Of a stretch of 64,000 nt of DNA, positions 21,011 to 28,969 are shown in pieces (positions within the stretch are counted from its first letter, which is position 1; the number at the start of each line of letters is the position of its first letter). This DNA comes from Myxococcus sp. CA023 (lineage in GTDB: Bacteria; Myxococcota; Myxococcia; Myxococcales; Myxococcaceae). Location: contig NZ_JAAEAH010000025.1 in the NCBI RefSeq assembly GCF_010998615.1, positions 1 through 64,000 on the forward strand, given 5' to 3'. Position numbers and translations under genes: made by a program. The notes under the pieces were generated by a model, which was given only the letters and a program-made list of their open reading frames with translations, made no database searches and was not told the origin of the DNA.

Positions 21011-21816
21011 GGCTGACCTCGCTTGGTGTGCGCGTTGAAGGCAACGCCCATGAACCCGAGCACCGCGAGCATTCCGACGAGGCCCAGGTAGAAGAAATCC
21101 CTGTCCGTGCGAGGCTTGCTGCCGTCGCGCGACACGTCCGCGAGGTACGCCTTGAGGGCGTATTGCTCCTCCTCCTCCAGCGGGGCCTTCGCGTACAGCG
21201 CGGCCATCATCGGCGTGTCCAGCTTCGCCAGGAGAGGCCGCAAGCCGTGCTCGCCCATGCGCGCGAAGGCGAAGGTGAGGTTGGGCCCCAGCGTGCCGCC
21301 GCCCGCCACACCCAGCCCGCGCACGTCATGACAGCCGAAGCAGGCGGGACCGCCCTTCGCCAGGGCTTCCGTGCCCTCGAAGAGCCGGCGGCCGCGCGCA
21401 ATCTCTTCCGAGGTCGCGTCCGTGCCCATCTTCGCCGCGGGCGACGGCTTGCAGCCGCCCGTCCCCTTCTGCGTGCAGTCGCGGAAGAAGGCGTAGAGGG
21501 CGCCGCGCTCCTCGGGAGTGAGCTGCTGGTCCGGCATGCGGATGCCGTTGAACTGCTTCAGCAGCGCGGTGGCCACCGGGTCGCCCTCGTCGATGACGGC
21601 GCCGGGGCTGGTGATGAAGCGGGTGAGCCATGGCTCGTCGCGCCGCTCCATGACGCCGTGCAGGTCCGGCCCCACGCGGTCGCCCTCGCCCACCGTGTGA
21701 CAGGTGGCGCAGCGCTGCGTGAAGAGCGTGGCCCCTTGCGAGGCGCTCTGCGCCCCCGCCACTGGCGCCGCCACCAGAGCCAGAAGCTGAATGACGGGGA
21801 CGAGCCCCCGCGCCAT
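21007..21816 (-). CDS. Membrane-anchored diheme cytochrome c
   Basis: A 269-residue cytochrome c that opens the act operon. I chose ATG 21816 (MARGLVPVIQLLALVAAP, a signal peptide, with AGGAAGGA upstream); an in-frame ATG at 21849 is a less likely start. Two CxxCH sites are present: CATCHTVGEGDRVGPDLHG near residue 38 and CFGCHDVRGLG near residue 160. A Cys pair (FRDCTQKGTGGC) lies between the domains, and a C-terminal span (FFYLGLVGMLAVLGFMGVAF) anchors the protein. Domain one resembles CytC_1/cytochrome c 2 (IRMPDQQLTPEER), and domain two a cytochrome bc1-type c1 fold. The stop overlaps the GTG of the NarI-like gene. Confidence 0.88.
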   Translation of the reverse strand: MARGLVPVIQLLALVAAPVAGAQSASQGATLFTQRCATCHTVGEGDRVGPDLHGVMERRDEPWLTRFITSPGAVIDEGDPVATALLKQFNGIRMPDQQLTPEERGALYAFFRDCTQKGTGGCKPSPAAKMGTDATSEEIARGRRLFEGTEALAKGGPACFGCHDVRGLGVAGGGTLGPNLTFAFARMGEHGLRPLLAKLDTPMMAALYAKAPLEEEEQYALKAYLADVSRDGSKPRTDRDFFYLGLVGMLAVLGFMGVAFNAHTKRGQP

Positions 21817-21875
21817 GCGCGGTCGTCCTTCCTGGGCATGTGTCCGCATCGCCGCGTGCCCCTCCTCGAAGGGAG

Positions 21876-21894
21876 GCCGGGCTCACTGCCCGGC
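21876..21894 (-). promoter_or_regulatory. GC hairpin in the 5' leader of the act operon
   Basis: GCCGGGC (21876-21882), TCACT, GCCCGGC (21888-21894) form a perfect 7-bp stem with a 5-base loop about 60 bases before the first gene of the operon, after the terminator of the upstream gene. It may stabilise or attenuate the message; no function can be assigned. Confidence 0.3.
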
Positions 21895-21936
21895 ACGCAC
21901 GACACGAATTGCAATGCGAGGGCCAGAATGACGAAA

Positions 21937-21972
21937 GGCCAACACCCAGGCGAACATGCGTGGGGGTTGGCC
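21937..21972 (-). terminator. Rho-independent terminator of the small membrane-protein gene
   Basis: On the minus strand GGCCAACCCCC (21972-21962) pairs with GGGTGTTGGCC (21947-21937), one mismatch in 11 bp, and is followed at once by TTTCGTC. It lies 60 bases after the stop of the gene at 22033-22431 and insulates it from the act operon. Confidence 0.65.
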
Positions 21973-21978
21973 TGATGC

Positions 21979-22020
21979 GCGCAGCATTTGCGCCGCGCGC
22001 CGTGATTCAGCGCAGCATTT
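21979..22020. repeat. Pair of 11-bp direct repeats GCGCAGCATTT
   Basis: Identical copies at 21979-21989 and 22010-22020, 31 bp start to start (three helical turns). They lie between the stop of the small membrane-protein gene and its terminator. They could be a regulator site for the act operon or chance; no flanking palindrome was seen. Confidence 0.4.
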
Positions 22021-22032
22021 ACCCGGCGCGGC

Positions 22033-22431
22033 TCACATCGCCGTCGTGGTGAACACGCCACGGCCAATGGCCATGATGCCGCCGCAGATGAAGACGATGG
22101 ACACCACCACGCCCACCAGCGGCAGCACGAAGGCCGGCTGCGGCTTGCGGCGGTTGATGGACAGCGTCGCCTGCGCCACACCGGCGGCGAGCACCATCAT
22201 CACGATGTGCCCGATGAGCGCCGGGTAGTAGAAGCGCGTCACCAGCACGCCGACGCCCAGCAGCACCTGGAGCTGGAGCAGCCCGGAGTAGGCCGAGCCC
22301 AGGATGCGCCCCAGCTTGTCGAAGGGCTTCCGGGTGGCGAGCCCGTAGGCGAAGTACGCGAGGGCCAGGATGCCAGCCAGCAGCACCAGATAACGGAGCC
22401 CGGAGTGGGCGTAGAAGAGCATTCGGTCCAT
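22033..22431 (-). CDS. Small four-span membrane protein, cytochrome b-like
   Basis: A 132-residue integral membrane protein with four predicted spans. It opens MDRMLFYAHSGLRYLVLLAG; the HSGLRYLVL motif marks a conserved family of small membrane proteins often annotated as cytochrome B in Bacteroidetes and myxobacteria. Two further His/Met-bearing helices follow (LIGHIVMMVLAAG, FICGGIMAIG). Heme binding by H9 and H74 is possible but unproven. It lies between the act operon and the diheme peroxidase gene, with its own terminator. Confidence 0.75.
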   Translation of the reverse strand: MDRMLFYAHSGLRYLVLLAGILALAYFAYGLATRKPFDKLGRILGSAYSGLLQLQVLLGVGVLVTRFYYPALIGHIVMMVLAAGVAQATLSINRRKPQPAFVLPLVGVVVSIVFICGGIMAIGRGVFTTTAM

Positions 22432-22472
22432 GGACCTTGCTGCTTAGCAACGCGCGGGGCGCCGCGCACCTT

Positions 22473-23582
22473 TCAAGACGGGTCCGGCTTGGGCGTCTTC
22501 GCGGTGCTGGGCGGCAGCTGAGGCGGAGCGATGAACTCCGCGGGGGGCAGCTCCCCCGTGAGGCTCTTGAGGAAGGCGACCAGGTCGTCCACCTCGGGGT
22601 CCGTCAGCGTGCGCGCCAGCTGGTGCTTCGCCATCAGCCGCACCATCTGCGGCAGCTCCACCACACTGCCGTCGTGCAGGTACGGCCCCGTCTTGTCCAC
22701 GTTGAGGAGCGTGGGCACGCGGAACTTGCCCCGGTCATCCTCGTTCTTCGTGGCGTCGAAGCGGCCCGCGTCCTTCAGGCCCGGGTAGTCCTCGATGAGG
22801 CCCAGCTTCTGGAAGGAGGTACCGCCCACGGCGGGGCCGTTGTGGCAGGTGGTGCACCCGGTGGTGGCGAAGAGCTGCAGGCCCCGCTGCTCCTGCTCCG
22901 TGAGCGCGTCGTGCTTGCCGCCCACGAAGGCGTCGAAGCGCGAGGTCGTGACGAGCTTGCGCTCGAAGGCGGCGATGGCGCGCGCGGCGTTGGCCATGGT
23001 CACCGGCTTCTTGTCGCCCGGAAAGGCCTCGCGGAAGCGCTTCGTGTACTCCGGGATGGAGGTCAGCGTGGCCACCACGCGCTTCTCATCCGGCATGGCC
23101 ATCTCCACCGGATTGAGGATGGGGCCGGTGGCCTGCGCCTCCAGCGTGTCCACGCGCCCGTCCCAGAACTGCGCGATGTGCCCGCCCGCGTTATAGACGG
23201 TGGGCGAGTTGCGCGTCCCCTTCAGCCCCTTGTGGCCGTCCGACAGCGCCTTGTTGTCCACGCCGAAGGTCGTCAGGCCGTGGCAGGTGTTGCAGGACAC
23301 GTCGTGGTTCTTCGACAAGCGCGGCTCGAAGTAGAGCATCCGCCCCAGCGTCACCTGGGCGTCGGTGTCCTCGGGGGGAGGCGGCGCGTCCTTGCGCTGG
23401 GGCAGCGGCTTGAAGAAGTGCGCGAGCTGCTCGGCCGTCATCGGCTTGGGCGCCGGCAGCTTCTGGGCTTCCGGCGCGGCCACGGGCGCCTCGGCGGGCG
23501 GCGGCGTCCGCTCACATCCCGTGAGCGCACTGACGCCCAGAGCAGACAGCGACAACAGCGAGACCCACCGGTTCTGAATCAT
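22473..23582 (-). CDS. Diheme cytochrome c peroxidase (MauG/CcpA family) lipoprotein
   Basis: A 369-residue lipoprotein (signal peptide ending ALTGC, Cys 22; start ATG 23582). After a Pro/Ala-rich linker comes the peroxidase fold with two heme sites: HDVSCNTCHGLTTFG (residues ~120-125) and FATTGCTTCHNGPAVGG (~245). Conserved family stretches include LGRMLYFEPRLS, RNSPTVYNAG, FWDGRVDTLEAQATGPI, and the C-terminal FRVPTLLNVDKTGPYLHDG. It reduces H2O2 in the periplasm with electrons from the cytochrome chain, or acts as a MauG-type oxidase. It fits with the surrounding respiratory genes. Confidence 0.92.
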   Translation of the reverse strand: MIQNRWVSLLSLSALGVSALTGCERTPPPAEAPVAAPEAQKLPAPKPMTAEQLAHFFKPLPQRKDAPPPPEDTDAQVTLGRMLYFEPRLSKNHDVSCNTCHGLTTFGVDNKALSDGHKGLKGTRNSPTVYNAGGHIAQFWDGRVDTLEAQATGPILNPVEMAMPDEKRVVATLTSIPEYTKRFREAFPGDKKPVTMANAARAIAAFERKLVTTSRFDAFVGGKHDALTEQEQRGLQLFATTGCTTCHNGPAVGGTSFQKLGLIEDYPGLKDAGRFDATKNEDDRGKFRVPTLLNVDKTGPYLHDGSVVELPQMVRLMAKHQLARTLTDPEVDDLVAFLKSLTGELPPAEFIAPPQLPPSTAKTPKPDPS

Positions 23583-23817
23583 GGAAGCCCTCCATGGCCA
23601 CTTCGATAGCGCGGCGCAACCTAGCAGCAAGCAGCCTGGGAGGAATGCCGCGTCGTGACATCCCTGCACGTCCGCTTTCCGGACCCATCAGCCACCGGGC
23701 CGCCTTCCCGCTCTGGAAGCATCCGAACAACCAGGGCGGCCTGCGGGATTCCCGACAGCGCGCTACCTCCCAGTCTCAGGCCGCCGTGCATGCTTCGGCC
23801 AACAGGGCCCCTGTGCC

Positions 23818-24636
23818 TCAGGGCCGGGCGCGCGGCGCATCGAGCGGCATCGACGAGACGGTGGAGGACGGATGCGGGACGACAGCGGCGGTGGACCGGT
23901 GGAGGACGTGGAGGTGCTCGTCTGCCGGAAGTGCCTGATGAAGGGCGGCGCGCGTGCCGGAGGACTGGACCTGCCGCGCTGGCTCCAAGGCACGCTCACC
24001 GAACGCGGCCTGGGGAAACAGGTCCGCGTGCTCCCCTCCGGCTGCATGAACCAGTGCCCGCGCGGCAAGGTCACCGTGCTCGTCTCCAGCGACTCCGGCC
24101 GCGGCGGTGCCCTGGTGACGGTGGACCCGAGGCTGCATCGAGAGGAGCTGGTACAGCTCGTCGAACGCCATGCGCGTGGCGAGCCCACCCGGGAGGCCCC
24201 CGTCCCCAGCGACGTGGAGGCGGAGCGCGACGGGGCGACGTAGCCGCGCCCGGTGGGCCACCTCGGACGGCGTGTCGTCACGGCGGAAGACGAGCCGGTC
24301 CACCACGTACGACACCGCGAGCCCGGACGCCGTGCCCACCGCGTCCCACGCCAGGTCCTTCATCGAGAACGTCGTCCCGCGCCCCAAGTCATAGAGTTCC
24401 TTGCCCACCCCCGCGCCCATCGCGAGCCCCGCGCCGGTGAGCCAGCGCGCGTGGGGATTGTCGAAGAGCAGCGCGCCACCGGCGTACCCCGCGCCCGCGC
24501 CCGCGAACACGAAACACGCCGCGAAGTGCTTGGGCTTGTCCGGCCCCAGCCACTCATCACCCGACGCGGCGCGCGCGCCGAGAGGAGCCAGGAGGACAAG
24601 CAACAGCAAGCTGGGCAGCAGGGCGTGCAGGCGCAT
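23818..24636 (-). CDS. DUF2279/YfiM-like exported membrane protein with long C-terminal tail antisense to ferredoxin gene
   Basis: A 272-codon frame. The first 125 residues resemble the DUF2279/YfiM lipoprotein-like family: signal peptide (MRLHALLPSLLLLVLLAPLG), then DEWLGPDKPKHFAACFVFAG, GAGVGKELYDLGRG, MKDLAWDAVGTASGLAVSYV. From about residue 127 the sequence becomes low in recognisable structure and lies exactly antisense to the 2Fe-2S ferredoxin gene (23872-24243), which is clearly coding. Either the gene truly overlaps its convergent neighbour by over 400 bases or its original stop was lost. The conserved part ends near 24255. Confidence 0.7.
   Translation of the reverse strand: MRLHALLPSLLLLVLLAPLGARAASGDEWLGPDKPKHFAACFVFAGAGAGYAGGALLFDNPHARWLTGAGLAMGAGVGKELYDLGRGTTFSMKDLAWDAVGTASGLAVSYVVDRLVFRRDDTPSEVAHRARLRRPVALRLHVAGDGGLPGGLATRMAFDELYQLLSMQPRVHRHQGTAAAGVAGDEHGDLAARALVHAAGGEHADLFPQAAFGERALEPARQVQSSGTRAALHQALPADEHLHVLHRSTAAVVPHPSSTVSSMPLDAPRARP
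23872..24243 (+). CDS. Thioredoxin-like [2Fe-2S] ferredoxin domain protein
   Basis: A 123-residue soluble protein with the thioredoxin-like 2Fe-2S ferredoxin pattern: VLVCRKCLMKGG near residue 16 and VRVLPSGCMNQCPRGKVTVL near residue 55, supplying the four cluster cysteines with the usual C-x-x-x-C spacing and the GCMNQCPRG signature. A final helix (HREELVQLVERHARG) closes the fold, and the C-terminal tail is acidic and unstructured. It may act as a small electron carrier or metal-chaperone partner. It is antisense to the tail of the DUF2279-like gene. The high G+C at third codon positions on this strand argues that this frame is the real one in the overlap. Confidence 0.82.
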   Translation: MRDDSGGGPVEDVEVLVCRKCLMKGGARAGGLDLPRWLQGTLTERGLGKQVRVLPSGCMNQCPRGKVTVLVSSDSGRGGALVTVDPRLHREELVQLVERHARGEPTREAPVPSDVEAERDGAT

Positions 24637-24707
24637 GTCCCTCCCTGTAGCACCACACGACCCGTCAGGGCGCCCTGTCTCTCCGTGAAGTGGGGGCTGG
24701 CGGGTTC

Positions 24708-25856
24708 ATGCGTTTTCGAGACGTGGCCCGAGTCACGGCCTATGCTGGGGACCTCGTGAGTCAACTCGGCCCTACCTTCACCTTCCAGAAACGAGACACC
24801 CGGCACCCCGGGCTCGACTGCGCGCGCGGGCTCGCGGTGATGGCGATGGTCATTGGCCACACGCTGGACGCGGTGTTGTCGCCGGCCGTGCGTGCGGACG
24901 TGTGGGTCCAGCACTACTGGACCTGCCGAGGCATCACCGCGCCCCTGTTCCTGATGGTCGCGGGGTGGGCGGTGGTCGCGGCGTTGGGCTCGAAGCCCAC
25001 GGCGGCCCGGGACACCTACGGCAAGCGGGTGCGGCGCGCGCTGTTGCTCATCTTCCTGGGCTACCTCGTCCACTGGCCCGGGTGGTCCACGGTCATCCAG
25101 ATGGGGATGACCGAACGGATGCTGACGAAGGTGCTCGTCTTCGACGCGCTCCAGTGCATCGGCTTCGCCCTCCTGGCGGGCGCCACCCTGCTGGCGGTGA
25201 CGCCGGGCCGCTGGGGACGCACGGTGATGCTGGCGGCGGTCGCGGTGGGCCTGCCGCTGGTGAGCGCGACCCTGTGGACCCTGGGCGAAGGGTTGCCCGG
25301 GCCGCTGACCCAGCTCATCGGCAGTGGCGGCGCCAGCCGCTTCCCCTTCTTCCCGTGGGCCAGCTACTTCTTCGCGGGTGCCCTGGCCGCGAGCCTGCTG
25401 GGCACCCTCCGCCCCGGCGTGCCGCAGGGGCTGGCGCTGCTGATTCTGGGCGGCGGCCTCTTCTGGTTCATGCGCGGGCAGAACCAGGACTGGGGCACCG
25501 CCAGCGCGTGGCTGGTGGCGTACCGCGTGGGCCAGGGGATGATGGTGCTGGGCGTGGTCAACCTGCTGCCGCGCAAGGTCAGCGGCCTGCTGGCGCCCCT
25601 GGGCCGCCTGTCGCTATGGGTCTACGTGCTGCACCTGCCCATCGTGTACGGCTGGTCCAGCTACGCGGGCCTGTCCAGCCGCGTGGGCCCCACCCTGACG
25701 CTTCCGGAGGGACTGGGCATCGGCGTATCGCTGCTGGTGGGCTGCGCCCTGGTGGCCCGCCTTGGGACGTGGCTGAGGGACCAGGCCCGGCCGTGGCGCA
25801 CCGGCTCCACCACGCTGGAAGCCAGCGTGGGCAGCCTGGGCTCGCGCGGGAACTGA
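24708..25856 (+). CDS. Multi-span acyltransferase-like membrane protein (DUF1624/HGSNAT-like)
   Basis: About 382 residues with ten or so spans. After a short cytoplasmic start comes RHPGLDCARGLAVMAMVIGH, the first helix with the Arg/Asp/His pattern shared by DUF1624 (heparan-glucosaminide acetyltransferase-like) and acyltransferase-3 membrane enzymes; later RGITAPLFLMVAGWAVV and a C-terminal GRLSLWVYVLHLPIVYG match too. It probably moves an acyl group onto a cell-surface or periplasmic acceptor; the acceptor is unknown. Start choice is uncertain: ATG 24708, or GTG 24756 (VSQLGPTF..., with GGGGA upstream). Confidence 0.72.
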   Translation: MRFRDVARVTAYAGDLVSQLGPTFTFQKRDTRHPGLDCARGLAVMAMVIGHTLDAVLSPAVRADVWVQHYWTCRGITAPLFLMVAGWAVVAALGSKPTAARDTYGKRVRRALLLIFLGYLVHWPGWSTVIQMGMTERMLTKVLVFDALQCIGFALLAGATLLAVTPGRWGRTVMLAAVAVGLPLVSATLWTLGEGLPGPLTQLIGSGGASRFPFFPWASYFFAGALAASLLGTLRPGVPQGLALLILGGGLFWFMRGQNQDWGTASAWLVAYRVGQGMMVLGVVNLLPRKVSGLLAPLGRLSLWVYVLHLPIVYGWSSYAGLSSRVGPTLTLPEGLGIGVSLLVGCALVARLGTWLRDQARPWRTGSTTLEASVGSLGSRGN

Positions 25857-25871
25857 CGTCCGGGCGGCGCG

Positions 25872-26450
25872 TCAGCTCCGCCGGGGCTCCTCCTCGGTGA
25901 ACTCGGCGTCCACCTCCGACTGCGGGCCCTGAGGCCGGCGGGCCACGGTGCCGCCGGCGTCCGGCTCCAGGGCACCGGTCCGCGGAGAACGCGGCACGGG
26001 GCCTCCAGGAAAGGAGCTTCCCACGGACGCGTGGAAGCCGCCCCCAAACGCCCCGCCACCGAAGGTGGTGACGTGCATCGAGCCATCACGCACCTTGCGC
26101 TCCAGGGTGCGACGCACGCGCGCGGAGATGAGGCGCCGTACGGGCGGCAGCAGGAGCAGCAGCCCCACGACGTCGGTGATGATGCCGGGGATGACGAGCA
26201 GCACACCGCCGGCCAGCACCAGCACGCCACTGAGGATGCCTTCCTCGGGCACCTGGCCGCGCGCCATGGATTCACGCCAGTGGCGCAGCACCCGCCTGCC
26301 CTCCCGCCGGGAGAGCGCGGTGCCCACCAGGCCGGACACCAGCACCCAGGCCAGCGTGGGCATGGGCCCTATCTGCCGGCCAATGGCCAGGAGCAGGTAG
26401 AGCTCGAGGAAGGGCACCACGATGAGGGCGAGGAGGAGGTAGCGGAACAC
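25872..26450 (-). CDS. fxsA: FxsA family membrane protein
   Basis: A 192-residue protein whose first 130 residues match FxsA: MFRYLLLALIVVPFLELYLL, GPMPTLAWVLVSGLVGTALS, RREGRRVLRHWRESM, and GGVLLVIPGIITDVVGLLLL. FxsA is a cytoplasmic-membrane protein that relieves F exclusion of phage T7 in E. coli; its native role is not known. The remainder is a Gly/Pro/Arg-rich cytoplasmic tail (FGGGAFGGGFHAS ... EVDAEFTEEEPRRS), longer than in E. coli. It lies 51 bases downstream of the next gene and may be co-transcribed with it. Confidence 0.88.
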   Translation of the reverse strand: MFRYLLLALIVVPFLELYLLLAIGRQIGPMPTLAWVLVSGLVGTALSRREGRRVLRHWRESMARGQVPEEGILSGVLVLAGGVLLVIPGIITDVVGLLLLLPPVRRLISARVRRTLERKVRDGSMHVTTFGGGAFGGGFHASVGSSFPGGPVPRSPRTGALEPDAGGTVARRPQGPQSEVDAEFTEEEPRRS

Positions 26451-26501
26451 GCCCCCAAGGTAACGCTTCGAGAGGGGTCGTGCTCGTCTTCCGCCGCCGC
26501 G

Positions 26502-27032
26502 TCAGCGCCCGCCGAGCTGCCCCACCAGGGTGTCCACCACCAGGTACAAGACCACGAAGATGCCAATGACGATGAGGACCATGCGCGTGGAGAGCTGGAA
26601 GCCGCGGGAGCCCTCCGTCTCCAGCGCGTAGCTGCCCGCGCCCATCGCCTCGGGCACGCCGGCCACCTCGCCTGCGTAGCGCGCCGTGCGGACGTACTGC
26701 TCCATCACTCCGGCGTCGTCATTGCCGGTCAGCGAGCGGCCCAGCTGCGGGTCCACCAGCCGGACACCGGCCTCGGAGGCCAGGGCCGCCGCGGCCTCCA
26801 CGGCCTCGCGCATCAGGTCGGGGCGGTCCGACAGCGGCACGCGCAGCTCGGTGGCCACCACCTGGCCGCCCTCGCGCAGCTCGCCGACGTCGACGTCGCC
26901 GTTCTTGAAGGGCCACCTGCGCACGCCGTCCGGCCGGGCGACCACACCCCGCTCGGCAAGGAGGGCATCCACCCGCGCCGCCTCATAAGGCGAGCCCGGC
27001 GTCATCGTCTGGAGGAGCAACTCGTATCTCAC
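26502..27032 (-). CDS. Tail-anchored protein of unknown function
   Basis: A 176-residue protein that I do not recognise. The first 140 residues are soluble, alternating strands and helices (MRYELLLQTMTPGSPYEAAR; GGQVVATELRVPLSDRPDLM), then one C-terminal hydrophobic helix (RMVLIVIGIFVVLYLVVDTL) anchors it with a very short end. This layout suggests a cytoplasmic domain held to the membrane by its tail. It is divergent from the RlmI-like gene across only 29 bases and precedes fxsA on the same strand. Confidence 0.72.
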   Translation of the reverse strand: MRYELLLQTMTPGSPYEAARVDALLAERGVVARPDGVRRWPFKNGDVDVGELREGGQVVATELRVPLSDRPDLMREAVEAAAALASEAGVRLVDPQLGRSLTGNDDAGVMEQYVRTARYAGEVAGVPEAMGAGSYALETEGSRGFQLSTRMVLIVIGIFVVLYLVVDTLVGQLGGR

Positions 27033-27061
27033 GCGGGTTGCGAGTATACGCCGCGAACGCC

Positions 27062-28372
27062 ATGTCCACCTCTTCCAAGCCCCCCTACCCGCGCCGAAGC
27101 GGAAACCGGCCCTCGGGCCCCTCCTCTCAGCAGCAGGGCCGGGGCCGTCCCCACGCCCGTCCCGAGAAGCCCGCCCCGGACCGCACCTCGCCCGAGCTGG
27201 GCCCGGACGGCCTTCCCCAGGTGTCGCTGCTGCGCCGCGGCGTGGAGCGCTGGCAGGGCGGCCACCCGTGGATCTACCGCGCGGACCTGAATGGCGACCC
27301 CGGGCTGCCCGGCGGCGAGGTGGTGCGCGTGACGGACACCCGGGGCTGGTTCCTGGGCAAGGCCTTCTATTCGAAGCACTCGAAGATTTCCCTGCGCTGG
27401 CTCTCCTTCGACGACGTCGCGGTGGACGCGGACTTCTTCCGGGAGCGGCTCCTGGCCGCGGAGCGGCTGCGCCAGCTGGCGCTCCCGGGGGAGAAGACGT
27501 ACCGGCTGGTGCATGGCGAGGCGGACGGCCTTCCCGGGCTGGTGGTGGACCGCTACGGCGACTTCCTCAGCGCGCAGTTCCTGGTCCCCGCGATGGAGCA
27601 GCGCAAGGCGCTCATCGCCGACCTGCTCCAGGCGCAGTTCAACCCGCGCGGCATCATCAACCGCTCCGACGTGGGCGTCCGCAACCTGGAGGGCCTCACT
27701 CCGGAGAAGGGCGTGCTGCGCGGCGAACATCCCGGCCCGGTGTCCTTCGACGAGGGCCTGGTGAAGATGCGCGCGGACCTGCTGGAGGGCCAGAAGACGG
27801 GCGCCTTCCTGGACCAGCGCGAGAATCACGTCATGGCCGCGCACTACGCCCACGGCGAGGCGCTGGACTGCTTCTCCTACGTCGGCGGCTTCGCGCTCCA
27901 GCTCGCCACGAGGGCCAGGCACGTCACGGCGATTGAAATCTCCGAAGCGGCCTCGGCGCAGCTGCGGGAGAACGCCGCGGCCAACAAGCTGAGCAACCTG
28001 GACGTGGTGGTGGCCAACGCCTTCGACTTCCTCCGCGACGCGGTGGACGACGGCAAGCGCTTCGACACCATCGTCCTGGACCCGCCATCCTTCGCGAAGA
28101 ACAAGGACGCCATCCCCGCCGCGGTGCGCGGGTACAAGGAAATCAACCTCCGCGCCATGCAGCTGTTACGGCCCGGCGGCATCCTCATCTCCGCCAGCTG
28201 CACGTACCACGTGGACGAGCAGGCCTTCGAGGACATGCTCGCCTCCGCCGCCGCGGACGCCCGCCGCCGCGTGCAAATCATCGAGCGCCGCGGCGCCAGC
28301 CGGGACCACCCCGTGCTGCTCAACCTGCGTGAGACGCGCTACCTGAAGTGCTTCGTGCTCCGGGTGCTCTGA
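27062..28372 (+). CDS. rlmI: Class I SAM-dependent 23S rRNA (cytosine-5)-methyltransferase, RlmI-like
   Basis: A 436-residue methyltransferase starting at ATG 27062. A basic, low-complexity N-terminus (about 50 residues) precedes a PUA-like RNA-binding domain (LRRGVERWQGGHPWIYRADL, GEVVRVTDTRGWFLGKAFYS). It has an EEHEE-type middle domain (HGEADGLPGLVVDRYGDF), then the Rossmann methyltransferase with LDCFSYVGGFALQLA, DVVVANAFDFLRD and TIVLDPPSFAKNKDAIP. RlmI methylates C1962 of E. coli 23S rRNA; related family members such as RlmK/RlmO may have other targets, so the exact site is inferred. The YkgJ-type gene follows 10 bases after. Confidence 0.88.
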   Translation: MSTSSKPPYPRRSGNRPSGPSSQQQGRGRPHARPEKPAPDRTSPELGPDGLPQVSLLRRGVERWQGGHPWIYRADLNGDPGLPGGEVVRVTDTRGWFLGKAFYSKHSKISLRWLSFDDVAVDADFFRERLLAAERLRQLALPGEKTYRLVHGEADGLPGLVVDRYGDFLSAQFLVPAMEQRKALIADLLQAQFNPRGIINRSDVGVRNLEGLTPEKGVLRGEHPGPVSFDEGLVKMRADLLEGQKTGAFLDQRENHVMAAHYAHGEALDCFSYVGGFALQLATRARHVTAIEISEAASAQLRENAAANKLSNLDVVVANAFDFLRDAVDDGKRFDTIVLDPPSFAKNKDAIPAAVRGYKEINLRAMQLLRPGGILISASCTYHVDEQAFEDMLASAAADARRRVQIIERRGASRDHPVLLNLRETRYLKCFVLRVL

Positions 28373-28382
28373 GGACTCGCCC

Positions 28383-28871
28383 ATGCGGACGCGGGACTGG
28401 GACGACGAGGACGACGACGCGCCCCTGGGTGGCACCCGCGAAAGGGAGCGCGCGCTGAAGGAAGTGCGCGCTGTCTACCGCCAGGCGGACGCGGCCTACG
28501 CCCCCTACTCCTGCCCGGCCAGCGGCGAGTGCTGCCAGCTGGCCCTCACGAAGCGCCAGCCCTGGCTGTGGCAGCCCGAATGGGAGCTGCTGTCCCGAGG
28601 ACGCCCGCTGCCGCCACCTCGCACGGACGGCGGCTGTCCCTACCTGGACGCCACGGGCCTGCGCTGCTCGGTGTACGCGGACCGGCCCTTCGGCTGCCGG
28701 ACCTTCTTCTGCCAGCGCATCCAAGGCCCCTCACGCCAACCAGCGGAGACAGTGGCCGCGCTGCTGGAGCGACTGGAGCGTGTGTCTCAGCGCGTGGTCC
28801 CTTCACTGAAGGCTCCGCGCCCTTTGCTAGACTGGCACGCGGAAGCCTGGCGTGCGGCAACGAAAGCTTGA
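28383..28871 (+). CDS. YkgJ-family cysteine cluster protein
   Basis: A 162-residue soluble protein with the YkgJ/CxxCxxCC (DUF/UPF0153-like) metal-binding pattern: APYSCPASGECCQLALTKRQ near residues 40-60, then GGCPYLDATGLRCSVYADRP and FGCRTFFCQRIQG. The eight conserved Cys probably bind Zn or an Fe-S centre. Its role is unknown. It starts 10 bases after the RlmI-like gene, so a link to RNA modification is possible. Its stop codon sits inside a strong hairpin terminator. Confidence 0.82.
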   Translation: MRTRDWDDEDDDAPLGGTRERERALKEVRAVYRQADAAYAPYSCPASGECCQLALTKRQPWLWQPEWELLSRGRPLPPPRTDGGCPYLDATGLRCSVYADRPFGCRTFFCQRIQGPSRQPAETVAALLERLERVSQRVVPSLKAPRPLLDWHAEAWRAATKA

Positions 28872-28892
28872 ATTGCCATTTTTCAATTCAAG
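28867..28892 (+). terminator. Rho-independent terminator overlapping the YkgJ-type gene stop
   Basis: CTTGAATTG (28867-28875) and CAATTCAAG (28884-28892) form a perfect 9-bp stem around the 8-base loop CCATTTTT, followed by TCTTTGT. The stop codon TGA (28869-28871) lies inside the first arm, so terminating ribosomes will cover the hairpin. Its A+T content stands out from the surroundings. Confidence 0.72.
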
Positions 28893-28969
28893 TCTTTGTA
28901 GGAATTCGCGGCGCCAACGTCCAGTTGATACACCGAAGTGATGAAACACGCATCACCCCAGGAGTGGGA

